Below are positions 1-12,780 of a stretch of 64,000 bases of DNA, in pieces. Origin of the DNA: Limonium bicolor. Taxonomy: Eukaryota > Streptophyta > Magnoliopsida > Caryophyllales > Plumbaginaceae. Both the position numbers and the translations under genes were made by a program. The notes beneath the pieces are model-generated. The model was given only the letters and a program-made list of their open reading frames with translations, was not told the DNA's origin and did not search any database. The stretch spans positions 463,045,827 through 463,109,826 of the forward strand of contig CM041777.1 of the NCBI GenBank assembly GCA_023374045.1. The letters run 5' to 3'. The first letter of the stretch is position 1. Every line of letters starts with the position of its first letter.

Positions 1-859
1 CCTACACTTAAAATTAAAAGAAAATTAAAACTATAACTCCCCTAGATTTTGTTGTCATCATATGTAGAACGACCCCACCCCACACTTGAGTTTTGCTCAA
101 GTGTTGCAGCCTGGTTGCAGTAGTACCATGAAGAATTCATCTGAAAAGAAAAACAACAAAAACAACTAAACTACAAGCGTAGATAAAAGTTAATAGACAA
201 CAAAATCAGGAAAATAACTACAAAAAGAAATTAAAACTAAAATTAAAAACTAACAAAAGTCAATACATAGCAGCATTTTTGACTTCTCTTTTAAGATGGG
301 TCTATTAATTATTTTTGGAAGATGAGTCAGCTCTTGGACTTTAAAAAGAAAAAGGGGAGGGCCGATCTGGTAAAAAATGAGAGAAGCAACATATGAAGAG
401 GGCGACTACTATACAAAGGACTATTTAACTATTTTTGAGAATATTTTATTCTTCAACTTTCCAAACCCTAGTCGTCGAGAGAGAAGAAGACAGTAAAGAT
501 AGAAAGCAACTTGGAAGCGGGAGCAGAAGACAAGGATTGGATACCTCATTAGTTACACAACAATTAGATGATATTTTCTAATATTTTTATCATTGTTATT
601 ATTTCTTTGTCTCGTATGTTTGAGTAGTTGTACAAAATTCTGGTTTATCATGGATTCCTACTTTGAGCTTTCTTCTTCCTTTTATGTGTACGAATAATTC
701 TATACAGATTGTAGTTTTATTCATTGCTTTGTTTATATTTCTTTGTTGATCCGTACAATTGTTAGAGAGATTTAGTTTGTTCGCTTACAAGTGAGAACTG
801 CGGCGTGCAATAGACTACATGAATATTACCAGTGAAACTTGAGACAATAATTTCTCGGG
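1..859. other. Left flank, no gene; possibly remnant of an older LTR element
   Basis: I see no open reading frame of note. A purine run at about 342-362 (aaaaagaaaaaggggaggg) looks like a polypurine tract. The DNA after it is AT-rich with an LTR-like look. Near 78-105 there is a short dyad (cacttgag / ctcaagtg) next to a CCCCACACTTGA-like phrase of the kind found in the 3' non-coding part of Tat/Athila-lineage elements. The array at 865 and the copia element at 29810 were both inserted into this same stretch: the flank continues at 29677-29809 and again from 53508. The family assignment is a weak inference. Confidence 0.3.
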
Positions 860-864
860 ATTAG
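860..864. repeat. Target-site duplication of the array, left copy (ATTAG)
   Basis: The five bases ATTAG directly precede the TGTAACACC terminus at 865. The same five bases follow the opposite terminus at 29672-29676. No such pair flanks the internal LTRs, so the whole 28.8-kb array behaves as one insertion. Confidence 0.9.
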
Positions 865-3800
865 TGTAACACCCCAACTAACAACAACATACTTATCAAC
901 AAACTGCAGCGGAAAACATACCACATCACATTACTTACTCATTGGTGTTACACGCCGTTAACCACCCACGTGGCTAACAAGGCTAACATTTACACAATTG
1001 TATCGGTCTGATGGACTAGATCCCCGAGCAACTACATATTACCAACTCCGCTATCACTACCAACATTCATTATACAAAACCATCCAACTGTACCGAGTAT
1101 TCACTACTAATGCCGAGAACAATTCGGTCTTACTACACCTACAGATTACAAGTAATTACATCAATTACCCGTACACAATAACTACCCCGTCCTACTCTCG
1201 AACGGCTCCAGCTCCTTGTACCTGAAACAGAAAAGGAAAGAAAGGGTGGCCCCCCAGGGGGCTCAGCACCTTTGCTGGTATGGTAATCCCGCAGCCCACA
1301 TGCTACCGGGCCACGCACAACTATTTGTCGTCTTAGCATGCGGTTGATTACATTTAAACCAAGCATGTACACTGTAAACACACATCACATAACATTCCAC
1401 AATAATGGTCTCAACAACAGACAATACATTTGTACTTAACAATTTACTCATTGAGTTCTTCGACCCTAGAGTATTTCTCCTCTAACGGAGCTATTTCCTT
1501 AATAGACGACATATACCCACTAGCCGGGTTAATCCATAAACGTCTCTTTATACATTGGGATTCATACCCATGATCCACATACTTCACATTTAAACGATGT
1601 ATAACATCACATCACAATAAACATTACTAACATCAAGAACACATAACATAACGGGTACGGATCTCTTAGGAACCGGCCCAAACATAGTTAATACACTGGT
1701 GAGCCTAGGGAAAGATATCACCCCCATGTTAAGCTCGTTATAACAACACTCATTACCGCCCTAATAGTCGGACGAGTAACTTACCTAAAGATGGATCGGA
1801 TTTGGTGACCCGAACACACCACACAAACACATGTTCCCCTTAAACCGATCATAAGTCAGAATAGCTAAGCTTTGGGATAAGCTAATGGGAGATCATAACC
1901 CGTGAGGGAAACAACCATAACAGAGAGAAGGGTAAAGCTAAAAAGGATACCCACTCCCAAACAACGCGCGACCGGCCAAACCGGATTCCTCACTACTGTT
2001 AGTACATACTTACTTTTAACTTTTCGTTAGAACTCCACTACGGAGTCTATCGTACCTACACACCATACAGTATTACATTTGGGTTAAACATACAAGGGAG
2101 ATCCCTACATTTACATACACATACCACACATTTAACGCACGCATAACCGTGGTTAGAACGCCCCACGGTTCGGGTCGTTTAATCCGAATACCAAACTCTC
2201 ATGTGAGCCTAGACTCAGTTAGCTAAGGTTTAACACTTTCGAGGTTAAATGGTATCGGAACTAAACACGCCACATATATGAATTACTATAAACTCATTAC
2301 ATGTTTTATCTTACAACGGGGCAAACATACAGAAAAACACATTGGCATACAAGCCGGTGTAATCCGGTAGGACACAGGTTGCAAGAAAACCATACCTGTC
2401 ACCATCGTCCACTCTAACGTGTCGTCTTAAGTTCCTTGAACAGTTCTCGAACAACTGGTAACATTACATTTACTTTTATTAACATCGGGGTAACACGATT
2501 GTTTAAAGTCTAATGCTCATAACTTACCCCCGTTAACTCGTCAAATAACTTGCCATTTTTAACTTGTTTCACTTTCACATTTTACTACAACTTTTCAGCC
2601 ACTTGGTTGTCTTTATAACACACCTAACATATCCTTAACATCCTTATAATATCATCTCTAACTTATCCCCATCTTTAGACATCATTTTAAATACCTAAAA
2701 ACCAAGTTTATTAGTGGTCCGGGACTTGGTTCCTAACTTAGGTCCCGGACCTATACTTAACAATTCTCTCGGTTTCTTTTAATGGGGTGGTCCGGGACTT
2801 CATAAAGGTCCTAGGTCCCGGACCATTCTAGGCAAAAATTCTCGGGTAATTTAAAGAGGTTGGTCCGGGTCCTTGTACAAGACCCAAGTCCCGGACCTAA
2901 AACAATGTAAAACTCACGGGGTAATTTAGGGGTTGGTCCGGGTCCTTGTATAAGACCCAAGTCCCGGACCTAAAACCAAATGAAACTCTCGGCCTATTTT
3001 GCACTCATGGTCCGGGACATGACCCATGACCTAGGTCCCGGACCCAACCTACAGAATCGACGTACTGCATTTTTTTCTAGTCCTGCTGCTTAAGCTCTTT
3101 ACACCCATCACTCGTATAAACTTCCCAGTACACTCTTATACTCAAAACTTCACCAAATATACACCACATAACAACATAGTGCACAATTTAAATTGCATAG
3201 CACTTAGGCTCTTAAAATGCATAAATCTTAAACACTGAATTTCCCACAATATATTTGCCTTTCACCTGCAAATACACACAGCAATACATATGTCCTTTAC
3301 TAGTCTCTTTAGAACATTCTCTAAGTCATTTACCATTGGCTCTTTAGGTAGTTTCAGTAGACAAAGTACGTTCATTTTCCAAAGGAATTTTAAGCTATTT
3401 TGATTAACAAAAAACATGGAGGAAACACCATTTTTCTTTGAGTTTCCTTACCTTGAAGCAAAGGAGAACAATAATATATGAAAAGATGAACTCAAGATCC
3501 TTCCATGGAGATTCCTCTTGGCACCAAAATGGAGCTCTTGAAGATTTGAAAGGACTAAGTCGAAGAGCTTGATGAAACTAAGAGATCGGTGGTCTTAGTT
3601 TTCGATTTGGATAAGTGAGCTAGGAGTTACATGGATTTGAAGATGGCATATGGTGCTGGTGCTGGTCGATCGTGAAAGAGAGCAGGGAAGGGGATGGCTA
3701 CGTGAGACAGCAAGAGGAAATGAAGGAATGAAGAGAATTCACTGATTGCAAATGCTTTTGAAGATATTAATTGTTTACATAAAGCAAATAGTACTCTCTC

Positions 3801-4405
3801 TTATTTACTCACTTATTTGTTCAATCAGCTAGCAAGGGTGACGACTCACCACATGCAAAACCGGCCCCCATTAAACATAAGGGGTTAATTAGTCTTTATT
3901 GCTCAATTAAATTACATATGTTGACATATGTTACAAACTAGCTTATAAAAGTCACTATTCATAATAACAAGGCACTTTGAAATGGAATTTTCGATTTCCC
4001 ATTGATTTAAACTTCCAAATGTGATACTAAATAGTACACATATTAATTAAAGAGTATTGATGGACATTTAGCCATTCAAAACTCATTTACACGACAGTTA
4101 CTCAAAAACGTGCTTTTTAAGGCTCCTTAAAGCACATTTTGTGTTTTAACTTGTTTCCAAGCTCAGTTTTCTTTGGTAATTGATTTAATAGGCTCATTAA
4201 TATATAAGTAAGGTCTTGGTAAGTTTATTAAGTCTTAACCAAGATTATCCCAAGCTTAGAGCATTTTTTGCCCTTTATCGCCTTTAAGGCATTTAATTGT
4301 ATTTACTATTTATTAAATTGTTTATTAATGTTTCTAAGACTCTTTTTAGTCTTAATAATTTATTATTTAATATTTAAACAACTTATTAAGGTTTGGGGTA
4401 TTTCA
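865..4405 (-). repeat. Array LTR 1 (3' LTR of the array)
   Basis: 3541 bp, TG...CA, directly preceded by the ATTAG target duplication and followed by the polypurine tract. It holds a GC-rich palindrome (ggcccccc/ggggggcc type, near 1248-1262) and a five-hairpin cluster at 2716-3044. Private differences from the other LTRs include acaaaaaacatgg instead of acataaaacatgg near 3410 and caagatcc instead of caagctcc near 3494. Confidence 0.92.
2716..3044. repeat. Cluster of five GTCCGGGAC palindromes in LTR 1
   Basis: Five inverted repeats of ~35 bp are spaced ~73 bp apart: 2716-2751, 2789-2824, 2862-2896, 2935-2970 and 3009-3044. Each pairs ggtccggg at its left arm with cccggacc at its right arm. 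Loops differ, and three have additional inner pairing (for example ccttgtacaag). Each could form a stable stem in RNA or a cruciform in DNA. Function is unknown. Confidence 0.85.
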
Positions 4406-4423
4406 ATCTACCCCCCTTAAAAG
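4406..4423 (-). other. Polypurine tract, unit 1
   Basis: On the minus strand this reads CTTTTAAGGGGGGTAGAT and abuts the TGAAATACC terminus of LTR 1. It is the plus-strand priming site for reverse transcription and fixes the orientation of the element. Confidence 0.85.
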
Positions 4424-5700
4424 AACTTCGTCCCCGAAGTTCACACTTCCCACATATCATTGGTTTAGAATACGGGAATTACTTGTATAATAAAACACTC
4501 CCATAACCAAACATACTTTACATCACAGTCCCGGACTTGAAGGTCCGAGTAACATATCCACATCCATACATCGCATAACATACTCACATAGTAACCTCGG
4601 ACTTGCTGGTCCGGGTACCTTAACAACATTTGCGCATACATAACAACCCTTAGACTCTCTCGTCTGGGCAACATAACAACATTTAGACCCATAGGTCTTG
4701 ATAACACAACACTTTCAGAACTCAAACCACATTAGGACTCAAGGTCCAATTAAAAAAAAAAATTCTTACACATTCCACACAACATGTTTTAGCACGTATA
4801 GCAGCTAAAAATTTCTTTTACATACACTGTGCTCCCGCAGAACCCGGTCGCGATGGACACATATTGTCCCCGTTCCTTTGGGAGACCAAAACAATCACTT
4901 AAATTTAAAATTTCCTTATGAGGTTAAGTAAGAAAACTTAGCTATGTAAGGTATCTATCGACGTTTTATAAATACCGGTTCAAAACCCTTTTGAAAACAC
5001 ATACAACTCCAAGTCCAACTTATGCTCTTTATTCCCTTTTTCCAGCGTGGTTATTTGTGACCACTTGTAGGGAGCTTCAAGAATCATCCAACCCTGATGT
5101 GATCAGCATCAGTGTTGAACTATCCTTCCACCCCAATTTGTGTTCGGCTTCCCTTGATCGCATGCAAATCAAGTTCCACCTCCCACTTCATTTTCAAGCA
5201 TCAACTAATACACTCATTTACAATTTTCTATCTTTTAGTTTTTCTAGTCGTAATCATTACATCTCCAAGGATAGAACTCAGTCTATCAGTTATCTCCATT
5301 CACTTTAATCCAGTTACCTAGGGAATCTTATTCTCACTAGGTTCTATGTCGGTTTCATACTCTTTCATAGATCACTATATTGTACATATACACATATTTT
5401 ATCAAAATACAACACACAGTTTTACATTTAGTACCATATGAACATATACTGTCGGGGTTTTTGTTCCCCGGGAGTTTCTTTACTCCCACACCTGTACTCT
5501 CACACACAACTGTTACCTAAAATAAACACATTCATCACAATGGTATTCACATCTTCTGTGCGTAATTACCACAATTAAACCATGAATGAATGTGTATGTT
5601 TATGTAACACACACACCACTCATCAAAACAAATTATTTTGTGCTATGCACACCATAGTTCACGTTCACTTGTACGGAAATAAACACTAAGTGGTTTTGCA

Positions 5701-5720
5701 CTCTACCCCCCTTAAAAGGG
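5701..5720 (-). other. Second, internal polypurine-like tract (unit 1)
   Basis: ctctaccccccttaaaaggg repeats the polypurine sequence that abuts the LTR, 1.3 kb further in. Equivalent copies are at about 14080-14100 and 22519-22539. The Tekay-like element has the same arrangement at 39782-39801. It could be a central polypurine tract or a duplication scar. Confidence 0.6.
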
Positions 5721-8700
5721 ATTACGCCCACGTAATCAATCACTTACTCACTGTGCTATAACATTCTACCGTCGTGAAGTGTTTAATCCCCACGCGGTTT
5801 ATTATACAATGTGTTCTGGTTGAGGATCTTAGCCATATTGGCAGTTTAGTCCCTAACCAAGAATTTTCTTTAGAGTTTATTTAATTCATAACCAGTTTCG
5901 ATTCTGGCCTGTGAAACTTCTAGGCATTACTAATTAGCCATTCACTCATATTCACAACGTACATCCAACATTTGAATCGCTGGCTCACTAGTTTCTGCTG
6001 CGCGACTCTTGATAACTTTAGAGCTTAGTTTGCCCCATACATTATTCTTACTGTATTATACATCTCTGATTATGATCTTTATCTTGGTAATAACGATTTC
6101 TCCACCGACGCGTGGTATTTCTTACCAAGGCAAAATCGGTGAGTTACAAACTTTCTATTCACTTCCATGATAATTTACTGTATTCCACATTGATTTACTT
6201 AATTTCTTTCAACGTTTGAGCTACTACCTATGTGTAGTACTCTGTCGGTTAATTCCAACCCTTGTGGTATATTCCATACCATTGTTTAACATACTGTGTA
6301 ACTATAGTCACTTATTGTAAATCAAGTATCCTTCCATTGATACGACCTTGCATTTCCTATGCTTCGGTCTTAATCGTGTTATAATTCTCTTTATACTTCT
6401 ACCACATTTGACATTTCCCGAATTTCTAGCTGCCCCACTCGATCATTACTGTACAAGAGCAATACCAAAACGCTCAGTCATACAGAGTGCAGAGGCGTAA
6501 ACTCTTGACAGTAAATCTCTTTTGCGATTGCAAGGGATTTACACTGTATTCCTTATCACATAGTATCAAATACTGGCTTGCTGCCCAGTCTGTATGTCAT
6601 CACTTATCTTACATGTTCATTGTGTCGAACTCATAACTGTGCTTGTTGGCCATTTTATTATTTAACAATACTCATGCAACGGTCGCTTGCTGCGCACCGT
6701 GCGGTTACTCATTGTATAACATCAACTCACACTGCATCAGCTATTATATCAGCTTCCGCCATTGCACTGTGTTTCGCCATCTATTTGGCTGATTGCTGAA
6801 TACTCTATTCTTCGAGTCCTTATGCTCCTTGAGCGTTGTTCATTTCACATTTAGCATCACACACCTATGGTGGTTGCTGTTAAACTTATTACTTTTATGG
6901 TCTCCACAACTGGTACAACCGCTTCTATTCGTATGACGACTACTCAAATCATTCTTGGGTAGTAACGACATGGTCGGCTCTTAACACTTTCCCTGAACTT
7001 AATTCACATAACTACCGCTGTTGCGGTCTCACAATATCAAGAGGTATCCCCACTCTTAAAGCAGTGGTTCGTTATCCGCTTTATTCACTTATATAATCAT
7101 AAACTTCTGTAGTCAATAAATTGACTTATGACATTTTACTTGTGGCTTATAAGCCCTATTGCCTCGAGCCCCACTCATTTTAGGCTGTTCACATTCATTT
7201 ACTTCTCCATATAATATTACATGGCTTACGGGTAGTATTGGGCTCCATGACAAGGTCGTTGTATCACGGTTCCTTTCATGGGATGCCCCTTCAAGGATGT
7301 CAGACTTCCTTCTGACGACTTGTGTTTAAACTGGGTGTTAGTTTCAACCCTTGCATTTCTGCCACGTTATTTGTTGAACCATTGTTGATCCAAACACCCC
7401 TTTCAGGATAGCTCCTGGGTGTTACTAGGTTATGCCATTACATCTGGCTTCCACTTATGAGTACATTTAATTAACTGCATTTCCTTGGCTTCTTGACTGG
7501 GTTAAATATCTCTTTAGTGAGATTGATATCTCGAGTGATCATCTCGGGAGTGTCATCCGATCATTGCACATTAACATATCCATAATAGGATCTGCCTCAC
7601 CATATTTAGGCGGAACTACTCCCGCTATTACATTCATCCCTCAGGATTCTAGACATGCACGATGTCTTTACTCACTAGTGGCACTTCACACCTCCAGATT
7701 CTTAACATCTCTTCAAAATAACCTCCTATCCCCTAGTCCTCTAATTTGACTGGGTTCCTTTACTTCAACCATTTTGGTAATTCCTTACTTTTCTGATTTC
7801 TTTACTTCAGTCCGTAGTATGGAGTCGACTACTTCCCGTGTTCCAGACTCCTCGTATACATATGTGGGGTATCCTGTTGATACATTGCTACTTACCCGGT
7901 TAACCTATAAGAAGGTCTGCCAGGCCCACAAGCTCCTATCGGAGTGCGTTGTCCCACAATTCAGTTGGTACACTCGTAGTGTCCGTCACGCGCCTAGGCG
8001 AAGTATTCTGTTGTCAACTCCCTTATATTATCCTGTGATAATAGTATTCCTGCTTCCCGAACTTAATCAAGGGAAGGTTTTTCCACTGTTGTATTTTTGT
8101 GGTCTCCATCCAATCCCTCGGGTTGCTACCCTTGGGTTTACCGGTTTCGTCCGGTTATTTAAAAGTCACTGGGTATAACTTACCTGCCATGTGGCACTGA
8201 GGCCGGTGTAGGTCTTCTATTTTGGTTTCAAAGAAAGTTGGAAATAAACTGGGTTTGGAAGAAAATTTGGTTTGAAAAAGGTTTTGAAAGAATCCGAGTT
8301 TGAAAAATTTTCGTGATTTCACAACGTTTCCTTGCTTTAACCAAGTCTAGCTTCTTGCTGACTGGTGTACTTCCAACTGCAGAGGTCAGACTGTTAAGCC
8401 CTTCCTCAACTATGTTGATCTCACTCAACTTCATGGTACTTTACTAAGTGCTTTGTAGTTGCAAAAATTTTCCCCGTACATTCTTGTTATACAGCACTTG
8501 CCATAGCAAGTGCGCCATACTGACTGGCTGTCAGTTCGACACACCTCGGTTGGGTATTGCTTTCACCCGTACTGACACCAGTGGCCTTGTTGGCCCTTAC
8601 CTTATCTTACGCCTTAACAATAAATCTTTGGGTACTTCTCACGTCTACATATGATAATCATTAACTAGGGTGTTTCCCATTCTGGGAGACCCCTTTTTAG

Positions 8701-9253
8701 TATTACATCCTCCTTGTACTACGTCGTAGTTCCTTAATCGGTCGGTATACCGTTGGTGTACTAGTTAACATTGCAGTCCCGTAGACACTCGTCTCGGGTA
8801 TTACCTCACTTCTTACTGTGCACGTTGGTGCGTTGCAAGCTGGTTGTTCTCGACTGCTCTGCATGTCGACCCAGGTTGCTGGAATTCTATCTCTTATACA
8901 CAAGATTTTCACTTTTCGCTACCTTATGCGGCAGCATTGTTTAAATGGGAACCGTCTTCGGGATTCACACCTTTCGGAATCTACCGTGTGACAGGCTCTT
9001 CGTACTTATAAGGACATTTAAATACAGCCAGATCGGGTATTCCCGAGTGAGAGAGGACTTCCTCTCTCTGGCGTTCTTTCCCAAGTTGTAACCAGGGATT
9101 GTGGAGGGTGGGATGTATAGTAGGTTTCCAATATTCACTGGTTCTCCTAACTAGCGTATCTCTCACGCTATCACTCATCCCTTAACCCACATGTACTGAA
9201 ATCCTAACTCGTACTTCCTAAGCTCGGTAATTCAGTCATCAGAGCGACACTTG

Positions 9254-9265
9254 GCTCTGATACCA
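9254..9265 (-). other. Primer-binding site, unit 1 (tRNA-iMet)
   Basis: The minus strand reads TGGTATCAGAGC, five bases inside the LTR 2 end (spacer AAAAG). It is complementary to the 3' end of plant initiator tRNA-Met. Confidence 0.9.
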
Positions 9266-9270
9266 CTTTT

Positions 9271-12200
9271 TGTAACACCCCAACTAACAACAACATACTT
9301 ATCAACAACTGCAGCGGAAAACATACCACATCACATTACTTACTCATTGGTGTTACACGCCGTTACCACCCACGTGGCTAACAAGGCTAACATTTACACA
9401 ATTGTATCGGTCTGATGGACTAGATCCCCGAGCAACTATATATTACCAACTCCGCTATCACTACCAACATTCATTATACAAACCTCCAACTGTACCGAGT
9501 ATTTACTACTAATGCCGAGAACAATTCGGTCTTACTACACCTACAGATTACAAGTAATTACATCAATTACCCGTACACAATACTACCCCGTCCTACTCTC
9601 GAACGGCTCCAGCTCCTTGTACCTGAACAGAAAAGGAAAGAAAGGGTGGCCCCCCAGGGGGCTCAGCACCTTTGCTGGTATGGTAATCCCGCAGCCCACA
9701 TGCTACCGGGCCACGCACAACTATTTGTCGTCTTAGCATGCGTTGATTACATTTCCAAGCTGTACAAACTGTAAACACACTCACATACATTCCACAATTG
9801 GGCTCAACAACAGACATAATTTGTACCTAACAATCACTCATTGAGTTCTTCAACCCTATAGTATTTCTCCTCTAACGGAGCTATTACCTTAATAGACGAC
9901 ATACCCACTATCGGGTTTCCATAAACGTCTCTTTATACATTGGGAATTCATACCATGATCCCATATTCACATTTAAACGATATAACATCACATCACAATA
10001 AACATTACTAACATCAAGAACACATACATAACGGGTACGGATCTCTTAGGAACCGGCCCAAACATAGTTAATACACTGGTGAGCCTAGGGAAAGATATCA
10101 CCCCCATGTTAAGCTCGTTATAACAACACTCATTACCGCCCTAATAGTCGGACGAGTAACTTACCTAAAGATGGATCGGATTTGGTGACCCGAACACACC
10201 ACACAAACACATGTTCCCCCTAAACCGATCATAAGTCAGAATAGCTAAGCTTTGGGATAAGCTAATGGGAGATCATAACCCGTGAGGGAAACAACCATAA
10301 CAGAGAGAAGGGTAAAGCTAAAAAGATACCCACTCCCAAACAACGCGTGACCGGCCAAACCGGATTCCTCACTACTGTTAGTACATACTTACTTTTAACT
10401 TTTCGTTAGAACTCCACTACGGAGTCTATCGTACCTACACACCATACAGTATTACATTTGGGTTAAACATACAAGGGAGATCCCTACATTTACATACACA
10501 TACCACACATTTAACGCACGCATAACCGTGGTTAGAACGCCCCACGGTTCGGGTCGTTTAATCTAATACCAAACTCTCATGTGAGCCTAGACTCAGTTAG
10601 CTAAGGTTTAACACTTCGAGGTTAAATGGTATCGGAACTAACACGCCACATATATGAATTACTATAAACTCATTACATGTTTTATCTTACAACGGGGCAA
10701 CATACAGAAAACACATTGGCATACAAGCCGGTGTAATCCGGTAGGACACAGGTTGCAAGAAAACCATACCTGTCACCATCGTCCACTAACGTGTCGTCTT
10801 AAGTTCCTGAACAGTTCTCGAACAACTGGTAACATTACATTTACTTTTATTAACATCGGGGTAACACGATGTTTAAAGTCTAATGCTCATACTTACCCCC
10901 GTTAACTCGTAAATAACTTGCCATTTTAACTTGTTTCACTTTCACATTTTACTACAACTTTTCAGCCACTTGGTTGTCTTTATAACACACCTAACATATC
11001 CTTAACATCCTTATAATATCATCTCTAACTTATCCCATCTTTAGACATCATTTTAAATACCTAAACCAAGTTTATTAGTGGTCCGGGACTTGGTTCCTAA
11101 CTTAGGTCCCGGACCTATACTTACAATTCTCTCGGTTCTTTTAATGGGGTGGTCCGGGACTTCATAAAGGTCCTAGGTCCCGGACCATTCTAGGCAAAAA
11201 TTCTCGGTAATTTAAAGAGGTTGGTCCGGTCCTTGTACAAGACCCAAGTCCCGGACCTAAAACAATGTAAAACTCACGGGGTAATTTAGGGTTGGTCCGG
11301 GTCCTTGTATAAGACCCAAGTCCCGGACCTAAAACCAAATGAAACTCTCGGCCTATTTTGCACTCATGGTCCGGGACATGACCCATGACCTAGGTCCCGG
11401 ACCCAACCTACAGAATCGACGTACTGCATTTTTTTCTAGTCCTGCTGCTTAAGCTCTTTACACCCATCACTCGTATAAACTTCCCAGTACACTCTTATAC
11501 TCAAACTTCACCAAATATACACCACATAACAACATAGTGCACAATTTAAATTGCATAGCACTTAGGCTCTTAAAATGCATAAATCTTAAACACTGAATTT
11601 CCCACAATATATTTGCCTTTCACCTGCAAATACACACAGCAATACATATGTCCTTTACTAGTCTCTTTAGAACATTCTCTAAGTCATTTACCATTGGCTC
11701 TTTAGGTAGTTTCAGTAGACAAAGTACGTTCATTTTCCAAAGGAATTTTAAGCTATTTTGATTAACATAAAACATGGAGGAAACACCATTTTTCTTTGAG
11801 TTTCCTTACCTTGAAGCAAAGGAGAACAATAATATATGAAAAGATGAACTCAAGCTCCTTCCATGGAGATTCCTCTTGGCACCAAAATGGAGCTCTTGAA
11901 GATTTGAAAGGACTAAGTCGAAGAGCTTGATGAAACTAAGAGATCGGTGGTCTTAGTTTTCGATTTGGATAAGTGAGCTAGGAGTTACATGGATTTGAAG
12001 ATGGCATATGGTGCTGGTGCTGGTCGATCGTGAAAGAGAGCAGGGAAGGGGATGGCTACGTGAGACAGCAAGAGGAAATGAAGGAATGAAGAGAATTCAC
12101 TGATTGCAAATGCTTTTGAAGATATTAATTGTTTACATAAAGCAAATAGTACTCTCTCTTATTTACTCACTTATTTGTTCAATCAGCTAGCAAGGGTGAC

Positions 12201-12762
12201 GACTCACCACATGCAAAACCGGCCCCCATTAAACATAAGGGGTTAATTAGTCTTTATTGCTCAATTAAATTACATATGTTGACATATGTTACAAACTAGC
12301 TTATAAAAGTCACTATTCATAATAACAAGGCACTTTGAAATGGAATTTTCGATTTCCCATTGATTTAAACTTCCAAATGTGATACTAAATAGTACACATA
12401 TTAATTAAAGAGTATTGATGGACATTTAGCCATTCAAAACTCATTTACACGACAGTTACTCAAAAACGTGCTTTTTAAGGCTCCTTAAAGCACATTTTGT
12501 GTTTTAACTTGTTTCCAAGCTCAGTTTTCTTTGGTAATTGATTTAATAGGCTCATTAATATATAAGTAAGGTCTTGGTAAGTTTATTAAGTCTTAACCAA
12601 GATTATCCCAAGCTTAGAGCATTTTTTGCCCTTTATCGCCTTTAAGGCATTTAATTGTATTTACTATTTATTAAATTGTTTATTAATGTTTCTAAGACTC
12701 TTTTTAGTCTTAATAATTTTATTTTAATATTTAAACAACTTATTAAGGTTTGGGGTATTTCA
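9271..12762 (-). repeat. Array LTR 2 (internal)
   Basis: 3492 bp. It is shorter than the other LTRs because of many one- and two-base deletions, mostly in homopolymers, up to about 11510. The last ~1.2 kb is almost identical to the others. The hairpin cluster is at 11080-11403. No target duplication flanks it, as expected for an LTR shared by two adjacent units. Confidence 0.9.
11080..11403. repeat. Five-hairpin cluster in LTR 2
   Basis: The same five GTCCGGGAC palindromes as in LTR 1. One arm here has lost a G (ggtccggtcc). Confidence 0.85.
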
Positions 12763-12780
12763 ATCTACCCCCCTTAAAAG
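12763..12780 (-). other. Polypurine tract, unit 2
   Basis: Minus strand CTTTTAAGGGGGGTAGAT, abutting LTR 2. Confidence 0.85.

Larger units (their letters stand above)
4406..9270 (-). mobile_element. Array internal region 1, non-coding
   Basis: 4865 bp between LTR 1 and LTR 2. No retroviral domain is visible in any frame. Small frames of 60-134 codons occur on both strands but lack recognisable motifs. A set of short dyads lies at about 4528-4700 (tcccggactt...aggtccgag; cctcggactt...ggtccggg). A second polypurine-like tract is at 5701-5720. A 66-codon minus-strand frame starts ~90 bp from LTR 2 in the equivalent place in every unit (8981-9178 here, diverged by indels). This unit lacks a 37-bp stretch (around 4695) present in units 2 and 3. 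Confidence 0.85.

Noticed and set aside
2716..3044. Regular palindromes considered as a CRISPR array
   Set aside because: This is plant nuclear DNA. The repeats are inverted and spaced inside LTRs, and there are no cas genes.
4991..5308. 105-codon plus-strand frame repeated in array units (also 13377-13694, 21814-22143)
   Set aside because: It is antisense to the element, has no recognisable motif, and is identical simply because the units are near-identical.
7774..8178. 134-codon plus-strand frame in unit 1
   Set aside because: It exists only because of small deletions in this unit. The equivalent frames are shorter in units 2 and 3.
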